From positions 7,022,001 to 7,086,000 of the forward strand of contig BSBM01000636.1 of NCBI GenBank assembly GCA_027924585.1: a stretch of DNA of 64,000 nt. Direction: 5' to 3'. The position numbers and the translations under genes were made by a program. Origin of the DNA: Larix kaempferi. Its lineage: Eukaryota; Streptophyta; Pinopsida; Pinales; Pinaceae. The notes under the pieces were generated by a model that saw nothing but the letters and a program-made list of their open reading frames with translations, was not told the origin of the DNA and did not search any database. How positions within the stretch are numbered: the first letter of the stretch is position 1; each line of letters starts with the position of its first letter. Below are positions 12,341 through 22,669 of the stretch, piece after piece.

Positions 12341-12460
12341 TCTGGATAATACAGCAGGGCGACTTGATTGAGGATATTATAACAAAAACGGATTCGTGGC
12401 TCTGGATAATACAGCAGGGCGACTTGAATGAGGATATTATAACAAACACGGATTCGTGTT
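12341..12460. repeat. Perfectly spaced 60 bp tandem duplication upstream of the LRR exons
   Basis: Two units of exactly 60 bp, each starting tctggataatacagcagggc (12341 and 12401), with very few differences. They lie 45-165 bp upstream of the ATG at 12297 (minus strand), where a 5' UTR or promoter would be. Confidence 0.9.
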
Positions 12461-12570
12461 ATGCGCTGTTACTTGCAGAATTGACCATTATAGTCAAGTC
12501 GTACATTATAGGCAAGATAACTATCTAGTCGATTCCCCTAATACAAAACAAAAACTTATTTCAATATAAA

Positions 12571-12735
12571 TAGCATAAAGTTTATTATTTTTTAATCTGA
12601 TTTGAAAATAACTATCTAGTTAAAATAGAGCGCATCATTTTTAAAAGTTATTATAAATAGCATAAATAGCATAAAGTTTATTATTTTTTAATCTGATTTG
12701 AAAATAACTATCTAGTTAAAATAGAGCGCATCTTG
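12571..12735. repeat. AT-rich direct repeat, 96 bp period
   Basis: A block of about 65 bp beginning tagcataaagtttattatt occurs at 12571 and 12667, nearly identical. The copies are separated by about 30 bp that include a further short copy of atagcataaatagcataaag. No coding role seen. Confidence 0.85.
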
Positions 12736-12999
12736 TTTTTTCAGCGAAAAAATTGAAACTTTTTTTTTAGCGAAAAAATGGAGCGCATCTTTATACAAAT
12801 CTTTATACATACATAACAGAAAGGTGAACAAATCTTCAAATCTTTATACATAACAGAAAGGTCAACAGGTCAACATTAATTTGGAACAAATTGTTTAGAT
12901 TTTTAAGCCGTAGGCGTTTCACCACGGAGATGCAGATGCATCCACGTAGGCTAACTTCCTCGCTCATAGAGGAAATGGAATCTTGCCACGTGGATGCTT

Positions 13000-13390
13000 A
13001 TGCATCTCCTACCGCGCCCGCCTGCTGTCTCCTCCCGCCCGCCGCCGACCTCCTCGACCTCCTCCGCCTCCTCTCTGCGCGAGCTACTGTCCTGCTCTCT
13101 CCCGAGACCTCGTCCGCCTCCTCTCTGCGCGAGCTACTGTCCTGCTCTCTCCCGAGACCTCGTCGCCTCCCTCCACCTCCCCTCGGCCGGGGACCTCGTC
13201 GCCTCCCTCCACCTCCCCTCGGCCGCATGCAGCATCCTCCGCCTGCAGCCTCCTCCCTCCTCCCGCCGCGAGCTCCTCCTCGTCGCCTCTCTCCACCTCC
13301 CCTCGGCCGCATGCACCATCCTCCGCCCCAGCCTCCTTCCGCGAGCTACCTCCTGCCGCCGCCGCCTCCGCCTGCTGCCTCCTCCAATCG
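13000..13390. repeat. C-rich minisatellite-like region
   Basis: This region is strongly C+T rich on the plus strand and built from short tandem duplications. A block of about 45 bp with gcgcgagctactgtcctgct is repeated at about 13076 and 13127, and cctccacctcccctcggccg occurs three times between 13160 and 13310. All frames are open because of composition, giving Pro/Leu/Ser-rich or Arg/Gly-rich translations that I do not regard as genes. It lies downstream of the F-box frame on the minus strand, and any regulatory role is unknown. Confidence 0.75.
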
Positions 13391-13650
13391 TGAAATTTTT
13401 CGAGGTTTCAACTGTTTGAACCAGCTCTGAAGTGTACCCAGATTGAGATCTTCGTATATGGCCCGTTCCGGAGCTGGAAGTGTTCAGATTGAACCTCCCA
13501 GAACGTCAATAGCTGCGGAAATTCAAGCCAGATATAATTTTGTGCCAGGATTTGAATTCGGGAGTTAAAAATAAGTGGAATTGTGTTCAGATTTGACAAA
13601 CCTGCAATATCTTTCGCTGATAGACGCCATGGAATGTGAGACTGCGATTA

Positions 13651-13878
13651 TCAGAGCAAATGAATATAATATGAGTGGAATGGACACGAGAATCTCCAAG
13701 CCTGGGAGTCCAGCGAGGGCCACTTTGCAAGACGGAGGTCCTTCCAGAGGTCTTCCTGGGTAGCCACCTGAGACCAGAGCCTCGAGACGGAGGCGGCCGT
13801 GGCCAGGCTCCTGCCGTCCAGCCTCCCGAATACCTTCGACAACATGTGCCATCCTTCAATTCTATCGTCCATAGCCAT
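13651..13878 (-). CDS. F-box domain protein fragment
   Basis: From the ATG at 13878 about 75 residues are open. Residues about 12-50 match an F-box: MLSKVFGRLDGRSLATAAS, then V-S-R-L-W, then a QEDLWKDL helix followed by LAKWPSL. F-box proteins link substrates to SKP1-CUL1 ubiquitin ligases. Plant F-box proteins are normally much longer. Here the frame stops soon after the F-box, and the continuation in the other two minus frames suggests a frameshift near 13690-13660. I cannot identify the substrate-binding domain or name the subfamily. It could be the first exon of a longer gene, a recent pseudogene, or a short F-box-only protein. Confidence 0.6.
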   Translation of the reverse strand: MAMDDRIEGWHMLSKVFGRLDGRSLATAASVSRLWSQVATQEDLWKDLRLAKWPSLDSQAWRFSCPFHSYYIHLL

Positions 13879-14351
13879 CTTTGATCTGGAATTCTTTTGG
13901 CCCGGTTCTGTTTTTTCTTGCCTTCGATTTCAATCCACTGGTGCACAAATAAATACGTGGCGAGGCCGCCATTGTTGAAGGAAACGTGGAGAGGATAAGG
14001 TGGTTCTCGTGTCAGCGCATGGCTGTGGCGTGGCGAGCAGGGGGAAGCTTGTGCTCGTTTGCAGGTTTCAATGCCGGCGCCCTGTTATTTCCCATTGCCG
14101 CTAACAAAAATACCTTCAAGGACGTATAAAACAAAAGCGTATATGGAATCGTATGAGACGTGCCAGCATCCACTTGGGCTTTCAATATCCACCCAGTGGT
14201 GTCAATGTAAACCCTCAAGCAGAAGGCTGGGATTGTCAAGAATCCCACCGTTGCATTCGTCAGTGGATACGGTCATAAGAGTATAGAGGGGCTTATGTAT
14301 GGAGGCAGTTTGTTCAGAGGAAGCGGTTTTTGGGCCACCAAAGTTCAATTA

Positions 14352-14522
14352 CCAGGTATATTTAAGCAGTAATTAAATCATTCATTCTCGAAAGATCCTT
14401 GAATGCATGTCTGAATTTTCTGTTTCCCAAAGCTCATTAACCAGGTATGTTTAAGCATTAATTAAACCATTCATTCTTGAAAGATCTTTGAATGCATGTC
14501 TGGATTTTCTGTTTCCCAAGCA
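14352..14522. repeat. 89 bp tandem duplication spanning an exon-intron border
   Basis: The unit starting ccaggtat at 14352 recurs at 14441, with shared text through ctgtttcccaa. Each unit begins with a possible splice donor, so the first Kelch intron is built from two copies of the same segment. Confidence 0.8.
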
Positions 14523-15186
14523 GGAAATCCACTAAACAAGAAACAAAATGCACCTTTGTTTGCAACTCTATCGGAATCTGGCGAGTTAAATCTACTCAAA
14601 ATCACCCAGAATTTGGTCGAAAAGCAACCTGGAAAATCCATAGATGGATCCACAGATGCCAAAAATGCCTGTGAAAGATGGGGGCGGTTTGACAGTGTCT
14701 TTAACAAGAAACATGTTGAAAAGGGTCAGCAGAAATGCTGCAGTTTGTTTAGATTTTATCCCATTGCTTAGAGAGTTCATTGCAATAAATTATGTTTATA
14801 CCAAGAGAAGTAGGGCAGTTGTTAGAAACCAACATAAAAAGAGTTATGTATATATATTATGTGAAAGTAAATCCCGGCCCAGGTGCCATTTACTTCTATC
14901 ATGTCTCTTCCCCTTCCTTTTCAAGGTTGTCTGCATTTGCTGTATCTCTGCTGTCAATTTTCATGTATTGAAGTTCTAAACATCTTTACTGACTTTAACA
15001 TTTGATGTAAAGTCTATTCAATTTTTCATGCTCTATCGAGTGTTTTTGCCTTGTTGACTTATATATAGAATATAGTATAAACCTGTTTATCAACTTTTCC
15101 TTGTTAATAAATATAAACATTCCTCAATATTTTCATTTTCATTTTGTTATTTTCACTGTTAAGTGAGGAGAGATTGGTTTAAATTG

Positions 15187-15344
15187 ACAAATTATGCCTT
15201 TTATACAATGAGATCGTATCCTGCAAAATTATGCCTTTTATACAATGAGATCGTATCCTGCATGTATTGTTGTTTTATGTTGATGATTATTGGGCTGATC
15301 CTGCATGTATTGTTGTTTTATGTTTATGATTATTGGGCTGATGA
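15187..15344. repeat. Two adjacent short tandem duplications
   Basis: A 37 bp unit beginning attatgccttttatacaatg occurs at 15191 and 15228. It is followed by a 42 bp unit beginning catgtattgttgttttatg at 15261 and 15303. Both lie in the long intron between the second and third Kelch blocks. Confidence 0.85.
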
Positions 15345-16941
15345 CATATTGTTCATAATGCTAATAGAATTTTTCTATATTTATTTGCTAATATATCAAG
15401 TTTTTAATAGTAATAATGTACTAAACAAGTCTAAGTCTTCATTTCCTCATTTATTTATCAATTTCATCCCTTGATACAAACCTTACTGTGTGGCAACCAA
15501 TGCTTGATCTATTAGTATCTATATACTTTATTTTAATTAAATATATCATAAATTAGCATAATACTTCTCCACGTCTCATGGCAATATAACTCTTTCCCCT
15601 AAAATCATAGGGTGAAGGAGTTGTACATTTACACCAAGTTCTTTTCATAGGAATTGTTTTTTACTCTCTCAACTTTATGCCAAGATTATTTTATAATTTG
15701 CACAAGGAATGTGAAAAGAGATTTTTTTAATTTTCATCTTCAAAATTAAATTCGCTAACATTTCATTTGTATATATAAAAACATAGATCTATTTAACTTG
15801 CATAAATCCATGTTAACCAAGATATATTAAACCACCTTTATTGTTTTGGTCCAAAAATTTATGATAGTGTAATGCTATATAGGATCCGACACTATTACAC
15901 ATCCATGCAAACCTAGGTCTTATAGGTGATGGTTTTGAAAGTATATCTAATTTTAATATGAGATTAGCAACTTAAAGGTGCATATAAGAAAAGATTGAGA
16001 TGCCTCTATGTATCTATAGTAAATGCATCCAAGTTTAGATTTGATGCCATCACACACAAACACAATGGCTTCTACTTGGGATCCCCCTCTATATGACATT
16101 TATAATGCACCTGGCTCCTTTGGTTACAATGATGACTTTGTTAATCCTCATTTACTCAGAATAGCTACAACCTCCTTTGCATGATGTCTACTTGTGATTT
16201 TTACTTGTGACTTTTACAGGTGAATTAACAGACCATGCCGCTATTGATTACAATGAGGATAGTGTGTATATCATTAGCGGTGCCAAGGAAGATGGAAATA
16301 TAACAAACGAAGTTTGGTTGTATGATACAATTTTCCAAAAGTATACACAGAAGTATTCCATGCCTGAACCTAGGTATCGATTTGGTGCAACTATGTTAAA
16401 TAGTGAGTCATTATAACTCCTATTTTTCTTATGCATTCACAGGGGCTATAATCAACATGTTTGTACATATTCAGTTTGTGCATTTGATGTCTGTAATTCT
16501 TCTCATGCATTTCAGTTTCTAAAATCACTTTTGTTGTCCACTTTTAAATGGAAGTTAGGGATGGAAAACATGGCATTTTTCCTTCTCTGTTCTAATTGGT
16601 AAATTGGTTTCATGGAAAACAAAATCTATGTTGTTGGAGGTCAAAACAGTATCAATAATACCAATGAAGCTATAGTGAAATCTACATTCATCTATGATAC
16701 CCATAGTGATAAATAGTCAAAAGGAAAAGCCTCACTTGAATATCACAGTGATACATGCGCAGATTCCCTAAACGAAAAGGTATGCTAGCCAATCTCCATG
16801 TCTAGGGATCAATTTCAAACGAAATGTATTTCTTCGAGAATTCCATATTACTCTAATTTTGTCTTTTGGCAGGTGCGTCATATTTTAAAATCTATTATAT
16901 GTCTTTTTCAACAACATTAACTGGTTGGACAAACTGTAAAC

Positions 16942-17582
16942 ATCCTCAAACCCATCTAAGCCCGATGTGATATTCACCTTGAGGCTACAAAGATGTAGAT
17001 TGCATATCTTGAGTTCGCAAAATTGGCAGGTATAAATTATACATATGCAATCCAGAGCTTTGCAATTCCCAATTTTGAGAAGCAAATTTGGGTGGCTATG
17101 TCTAATGTTCATATTCCATGCACCCAATGAATGCATCATCTAAAACCATGGCACTTTGAGGTTGCCAACCTGCAAAGTTGCAGAGTGCATATTTTGAGTT
17201 CACACAAATCACTAGGTATTAATTATGGATACCAACTTGGAGTTTGCAATTTCCAATTTCAAGGTGCAAATGAAACCGAGGTTTGGATGGGTCTGTGCTA
17301 ATGTTTATATTCAAAGCATCCAATGCATCATCTAAACTTTGTCAATTCGAGGTTGCGAAACTACAGAGCTAAAGAGTGCATAACTTGAGTTCACACGAAT
17401 CGCCAAGATATCAATTATAGAAATGAAACCTGGAGCTTGGCCCTTTACAATTTTGAGATGCAAATCAACCCAGGGGTTGGATGGGTTTGTGCTAATGTCC
17501 ATATTAAATGCATCCAATGCATCATCTAGATTCTAAACCCTATCTCTTCGACGTTTCCAAACTGCAAAGCTGCATAATGCAT
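16942..17582. repeat. Intronic tandem repeat, ~192 bp unit, about 3.3 copies
   Basis: Unit borders are marked by catcatcta at 17134, 17326 and 17520, giving periods of 192 and 194 bp. An older first copy starts near 16942. Shared text includes gcatccaatgcatcatct and ttgagttcacacgaat-like blocks. Copies have drifted and no reading frame is conserved. The array sits in an intron of the Kelch gene. Confidence 0.8.
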
Positions 17583-19428
17583 ATGTCTAGCTATGGTTTC
17601 GTTCACTATTTGGTAACGTATGTCTATATTTTCTCAATACGTTTATATGGTTGGAGGTTATGGGGAAAATTACTCGTACCTGAGCATAGCTGAGGTCTAT
17701 GACCCGGTAAAATATCAATGGAGCCATCTTCCTGATATGCCAACTGCAAGAGGGGATCTCATGTGTGTTGCGGTTGCAGGGGAGATGTATGTACTTGGAG
17801 GATATTATGATGTAAGTAAACTTACAAACAACTTGTCCTGTTTTATTTTAAAATACTTTATCATCATTAAAATTCCTGTACAAAACATTGCCAATTGATT
17901 TTCTTCATACATCTTGGATCAATGTTTAATTACTTAAGCTCCTGAATTTTAGAAAATAGATTGTTGGTAGTTATAAATAACTAGGTTTGAAACTTTGAAC
18001 AGACGTCTTTGGCAGTGTTGTGCCAATGGTGACTTATGAAACAGGCATTGAAATTGTGCATGCAGGATGGATCTAATGTGAATAATTCATTTTCAAACAA
18101 AATGGAGTCCTACAACTCCACTTCTACAACCTGGACAACACAAGCTGACCTCCTCATGGCAAGAGGAGAGTCGTAATTATAATTCTTGCCTCTCCTGCTT
18201 TATTATCTATGTTACACTTAGCTTAATACAAGTCCCCACCCAAAGATATAGCACCTCACTTCTTTTAATACAATTTTTATCTGAGATCTCTTCAGTATTT
18301 GAGATCTCTTGAGGTTATTTAAATGGTTTAAAAGCTCATTATTGAATCTGTTTTTGTGAAGTTTGATCCTTTCACCATGCCATTACTGTGCTATTTGGAA
18401 TCTTAATCAATTAGACATAAAATCAAATCACTACCAATCCAAGTACATGGCTGAAAACCAATTATTTGATACTTAATATAGGGAATAGTTGTGCTTCAAG
18501 GAGAGAGAATTATGCTTGTTGGTGGAGAAGGCCATTATGAGAACAATGGTGATTTCAAATACCCAAAGAACGTAAATGAGGTATGCTAATATTGATTTCC
18601 TTGAGGAGAATGAATTTGAAATCCTCCTGATATATACAGTCAATAAAATGCCTTAGTATGGCTATCAAGCCTTATGGTTCAAACTTCAAAGTTCTTTATA
18701 AAGATACTGCTTCTAAAATAAAGCACTTGGATTAACAGAGGAAAACTGTACCAGGTGTACTATGTATCAAACCAAACATGGGTTGAAAAGGCCATGATAC
18801 CCACAGCAAGATTCAGAATTGTGGCTGCCCAAGCTGAAGGATTGGCATATGTATTTGGTGGTGCAGATTTATGCTCTGATCAGGCTATTTGTCTTGCACA
18901 GAATACTATAGAGGCTTACTTAGATGTGAATCATCCCCATGTGTATATATATCTTAAGAACGATCCCTACTATAATGACAATGCAGCTCTTAGTTTATAT
19001 CCTTTCTGATAATCATTTGGTATACTTCATAACTTTCAGCTATAATGGTTTCTTTTGAGAACCGAATATTCAAATGAGAAATATACATCTCATTTTTTGG
19101 TTGGTGATATTTTATAATCCATATTTCAATGCTTTCTAGAGTTTAAACTTGTATTATTAGTATGGTAATGCCCATTTCAACAAATCAACCATAGCAGAAT
19201 AATTCTTTTTATATGTATTTTGGACCAAAAAAAATGAAGCTAACACTCATCACTTATCATAGTTTGCTTTAGTAATGACTTTATTAATATTATGGTCTCC
19301 TTAAAAGGACGATTTCGAATATGTCGAAGTGTAACCAATGATTATGAAATTTATAACTCCTAAAATATATATGTTTTTATGAAGTAAAATATCTTATATT
19401 TTATAATTGAAATTTTAAAGAGAAAGTA

Positions 19429-19644
19429 TTAATAATATGTGTTTTTTAGGGGTTTCTTGTTTTTCAAGGGTTTTCTTGTAAGACCCTCTACACTCTTATG
19501 ACTGTATCCAGTGACGAATGCAACTGTGGGATTCTTCACAATCCGAGCCTTCTGCTTGAGGTTGCGAATGGAACTTTGCTGGCAAGCTCCCACTGCTATG
19601 AGGTCAATCAATAGCACCACAACCACGACAAAAAGAGCCATCAC
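19429..19644 (-). pseudogene. Inverted orphan first exon of a Kelch gene (signal peptide plus linker)
   Basis: On the minus strand an ATG near 19644 opens a frame with a strong signal peptide (MALFVVVVVLLIDLIAVGAC). It is followed by LKQKARIVKNPTVAFVTGY, almost the same as the block at 14215-14275 of the plus-strand Kelch gene. The frame then runs into lower-complexity Lys-rich sequence and stops. No further exons follow, because the sequence below it belongs to the Kelch gene on the other strand. It is therefore a stray, inverted copy of exon 1 lying about 420 bp beyond the Kelch stop codon. Confidence 0.65.
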
Positions 19645-19941
19645 TGTGTAGATGGATCGCTGTTCAAACGGGCAGTAACCTTTTTAATTCTGATAGTAGG
19701 GAAAATGAAAGAAACAACACTAAAGGGTGTGCAAACGTCACAAATAGTAAAGGGTGTTAGTTCAAGATCATCAACCACTACAAGGTGGAAGTGAAGTGTG
19801 TGCAAAAGTCACATATAGTAAATGGTGAAGTATAGGTAATGTACACTATAACACCGTATGTAATGATGGTGTTTGTAGTTGCTTAAATAAAGATATCTAC
19901 ATTTGTATAAAATGAAGTGATGTTTGTACTTACTTGAAAAC

Positions 19942-21090
19942 ATGGCATTTATGTCTCTTCAAAACAATGCCATTTCTGTCTTTATAACGATCAGAAAACA
20001 CACAGCCTCACAAAAAACACACTTGTAGAAGGCACCCAAAAGGACCCCAAATTCACAGCCTCTGTGAATGTCGCAGTTGCACAAGCAAGTGCTGACAATG
20101 TCGACAAGCTGCTTACCACTATTGAGCGAAACAAAGAAAAAAAGTTGAAACTCAAGGCCACCTTGGTAAAGGAACGGGGAGAGACCATTGATTTAAACAC
20201 AAAATTACAGGGCACATTATTTGAGAAAGACAATTTACTAGCTACGTACAACAACCTTAACACAGAAAAGGAAGCATTGACTTTCCAGTTAATGATAATG
20301 GAAGGGAAGACAAATGATTTTCAAGCAAAGCTTACAGACTTTGAAACAAACGCATCAGTGGCGAATGACAAGGCCATTGAATTGAAGACTCAAGTAGATA
20401 ATTTGTTGAGAGATAAGGAATCACTCATGGAACCATTCTGGGCACAAGCATGCAAGCTTCAAGAGCAAGTCTCAAACTGTCAAAAAACACTCTTTCAACA
20501 AATCTACAATATCAAACAATTCATGGCAAGGATGCAGGAAATTGCTGCAAGCTCAATAGCAATGCATCAACTTTTGATTACTACTGTCAACAAGCTTAAT
20601 AGACAGTTAACTTGGAGATAAAATAACCCAGCATTTCCTTCTCACCTCCCTCCAAAAGCACTAGCGACCCTGAAGCTGGATATTGCACTCCTTGAATTTT
20701 GTAGGAAAGCCACTAATTGACTAAATGCCGAGATTGATAAAACTCTTGAATGTCATCTCCCTATGGCAGCCAAAATCGATGAGCTCCCCCCCAAGGATCA
20801 GCAGATGGAAGAACTGCAACAATTGTTGCAATCAAACCTGGACTACATCAAGAAAATTGATGCTCTAACAGAAGAAGACATCGACTTCTATGTGAGGAAA
20901 ACATCTACACATTTCATTTTCCTTAAGGATACCTGCAAGGCTACACCAACAGAAGTTGCAAATATATAAACATAATTGTCTTATCATGAAGTGTCTCTAA
21001 AACTATTAAATCCTGACGAATATAATAGCATAACTGAAGAAGCTACTGCATGGGTAGACTATATTTCCAATTTAGAAGCGTCCAACTAAT
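19942..21090 (+). pseudogene. Coiled-coil protein pseudogene, function unknown
   Basis: One reading frame continues from about 20000 to 21090, broken by a TAA at 20619-20621, a TGA near 20718 and two TAA codons at 20967-20975. The first 185 codons (from about 20064) are strongly coiled-coil: heptad-like Leu/Ile spacing with many Lys and Glu (KKLKLKATLVKERGE, FEKDNLLATYNNLNTEKEAL). The later part holds EELQQLLQSNLDYIKKID and ends EEATAWVDYISNLEASN. A plausible start is the ATG at 19942, which needs a frame change before 20030. The frame at 20064 begins with GTG and is not a natural start. I do not recognise the family; cytoskeletal or transposon-borne coiled-coil proteins are both possible. 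There is no membrane segment or signal peptide. Confidence 0.45.
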
Positions 21091-21619
21091 TTTAATTGTA
21101 AATATCATTTGTATCTTCTCATATGTACAACACTCAAATGAAAACTTTTCCTACTATTCTCATTTTTGCAATTTCACCAGATAACAAACTCTTCCAAGGC
21201 TATATAGTGGTGAACCAACCCTTTTTACTGTTCATCTATTCTTCTTTGTCAATGAAAACAAATTTCCCTTCTTGAGAAACTATTGCAGAAATGTTTATAT
21301 GTAATGTGTACTTTTCAACGGATATTATTGGGATTCATTTTCTCTAAAAAACCTAAATGCTTGTTCATATTTTTGTAACAATGCTATATTTTACTACGTT
21401 TTTAGTTCAATGCTTTTCAATTTCCTTGTTGGCAATGGATTTTCAAGCTAAGCTCATAATGGATTATCCCAAGAAGTACTGATATAAATATTAATCTCAA
21501 CTGATTTGTAACCTGTGTACTCTCTTTTACATTCATAAAAGCAAAGTAGGCAAGCAAAGTGACCTCTCCTCATCTACCTCCACGTTGAATAAATACAACC
21601 TTTATATTGAGAGCTACGA

Positions 21620-22216
21620 CCACTCCTATGTGTTGTAAGTCTACATTTTATTGTGCTTTGTTGTGAACTATCTATATTGTCAGAAGACGTGTGAATCCTT
21701 CATGCGGTGAGAGTCATTGATAACCAATTACTTTCCTTGGTTTATTAGTGGTTTTCAAAAGATTAATTCATATAGTGACAGGTCTGTTCGCCTTTACATG
21801 GTTTAGAAACATGTAAAGTTTTTATTGTGGACTTGAAATCCTTATTGAGAAGAAAGAAACATATCCAGGTTTCCCACTGTATCTTCCATTCTTGAAGCAA
21901 GCATAACGAAGATTCACCACTCCTATTGTGTTGTAAGTCTGCATTTTTATTGTGCTTTGTTGTGAACTATCTATATTGTCAGAAGACGTGTGAATCCTTG
22001 ATGCGGTAAGAGTCATTGATAAACAGTTACTTTCCTTGGTTTATTAGCAATTTTCAAAAGATTATTTCATGTAGTGACAGGTCTATTTTCCTTTACATGG
22101 TTGAGAAGGATGTAAAGTTTTTATTGTGGACTTGAAATCCTCAATGAGAAAAAAGAAGCATATTTGGGTTTCCCACTGTATCTTCCATTCTTGAAGCAAG
22201 CACAGTGAAGATTCAT
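21620..22216. repeat. 298 bp tandem duplication
   Basis: Two copies with a period of 298 bp (gtgttgtaagtct at 21630 and 21928) share long blocks such as tatattgtcagaagacgtgt and tcccactgtatcttccattc. The copies differ by scattered substitutions. No frame is conserved. Confidence 0.88.
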
Positions 22217-22647
22217 TTACAACTTAGATTGCGGCACTATCAAGAGCTTGTCCATGAAAGAGTTCTGTACCTATACTTGTATATGGAGATTCCTAAATTA
22301 ATTGCTATAGCACATGGAATGAAAGCAAACTTTTGTTCAGAAGTATTTTGTGCAGTTTATGAGCTATTATAATCATTGTTTTCATTGATATTATTGCAGA
22401 ATTATTTTTTCAAATTGCTTATATATTCCAGATATAGTAGTAATCTATAGTGTTGAGATTACTACTACATCGATTGTGAGAAAATCAATTGTAGTTGGCT
22501 CACTGTGTTGATGAACTTAACATTATTTTTTGTTATGGGTTGAGTGCCTATGTCTTTGTAATCTGAGATTGTTACAAACATTGCTCTTTTCCTGCCAGTC
22601 CAGTATGTAATCCTTCTAACTTTCCTCTTTTCCTACCGGCGTTCATT

Positions 22648-22667
22648 TTTGCCCCTCAAGGGGCAAA
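22648..22667. repeat. Small perfect hairpin
   Basis: Arms tttgcccc and ggggcaaa flank a tcaa loop in otherwise AT-rich DNA. It may be the remnant of a retrotransposon end, but I cannot support that further. Confidence 0.4.
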
Positions 22668-22669
22668 TG

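Larger units (their letters stand above)
14209..19009 (+). pseudogene. Secreted Kelch-repeat (galactose-oxidase-like) gene, multi-exon, damaged
   Basis: Exon-like blocks with Kelch signatures lie in order on the plus strand. About 14209-14354 holds IVKNPTVAFVSGYGHKS and ends in a GT donor. 14523 to about 14720 is joined in phase. 16220-16402 holds VYIISGA and WLYDT, with donor gtgagt. About 16613-16779 holds IYVVGGQ. About 17632-17811 holds YMVGGYGEN, EVYDP and MYVLGGYYD. 18066-18172 holds ESYNSTSTTWT. 18482-18580 holds IMLVGGEGHYE. 18755-19009 holds YVFGGADLC and ends in TGA. The repeated VGG plus Y/W-D-P/T pattern predicts a beta-propeller. Damage: a TAG near 16717 where Kelch repeats have Trp, a missing AG before the 16613 block, a probable phase error between the last but two exons, and a stop directly upstream of the first block where a signal peptide should be. 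The inverted orphan exon at 19429-19644 shows what the intact first exon looks like. Confidence 0.7.

Noticed and set aside
12891-13430. Overlapping Pro/Ser/Leu-rich and Arg/Gly-rich open frames on both strands
   Set aside because: They are open in nearly all frames because the DNA is a C/T-rich tandem repeat; no domain, no sensible start context.
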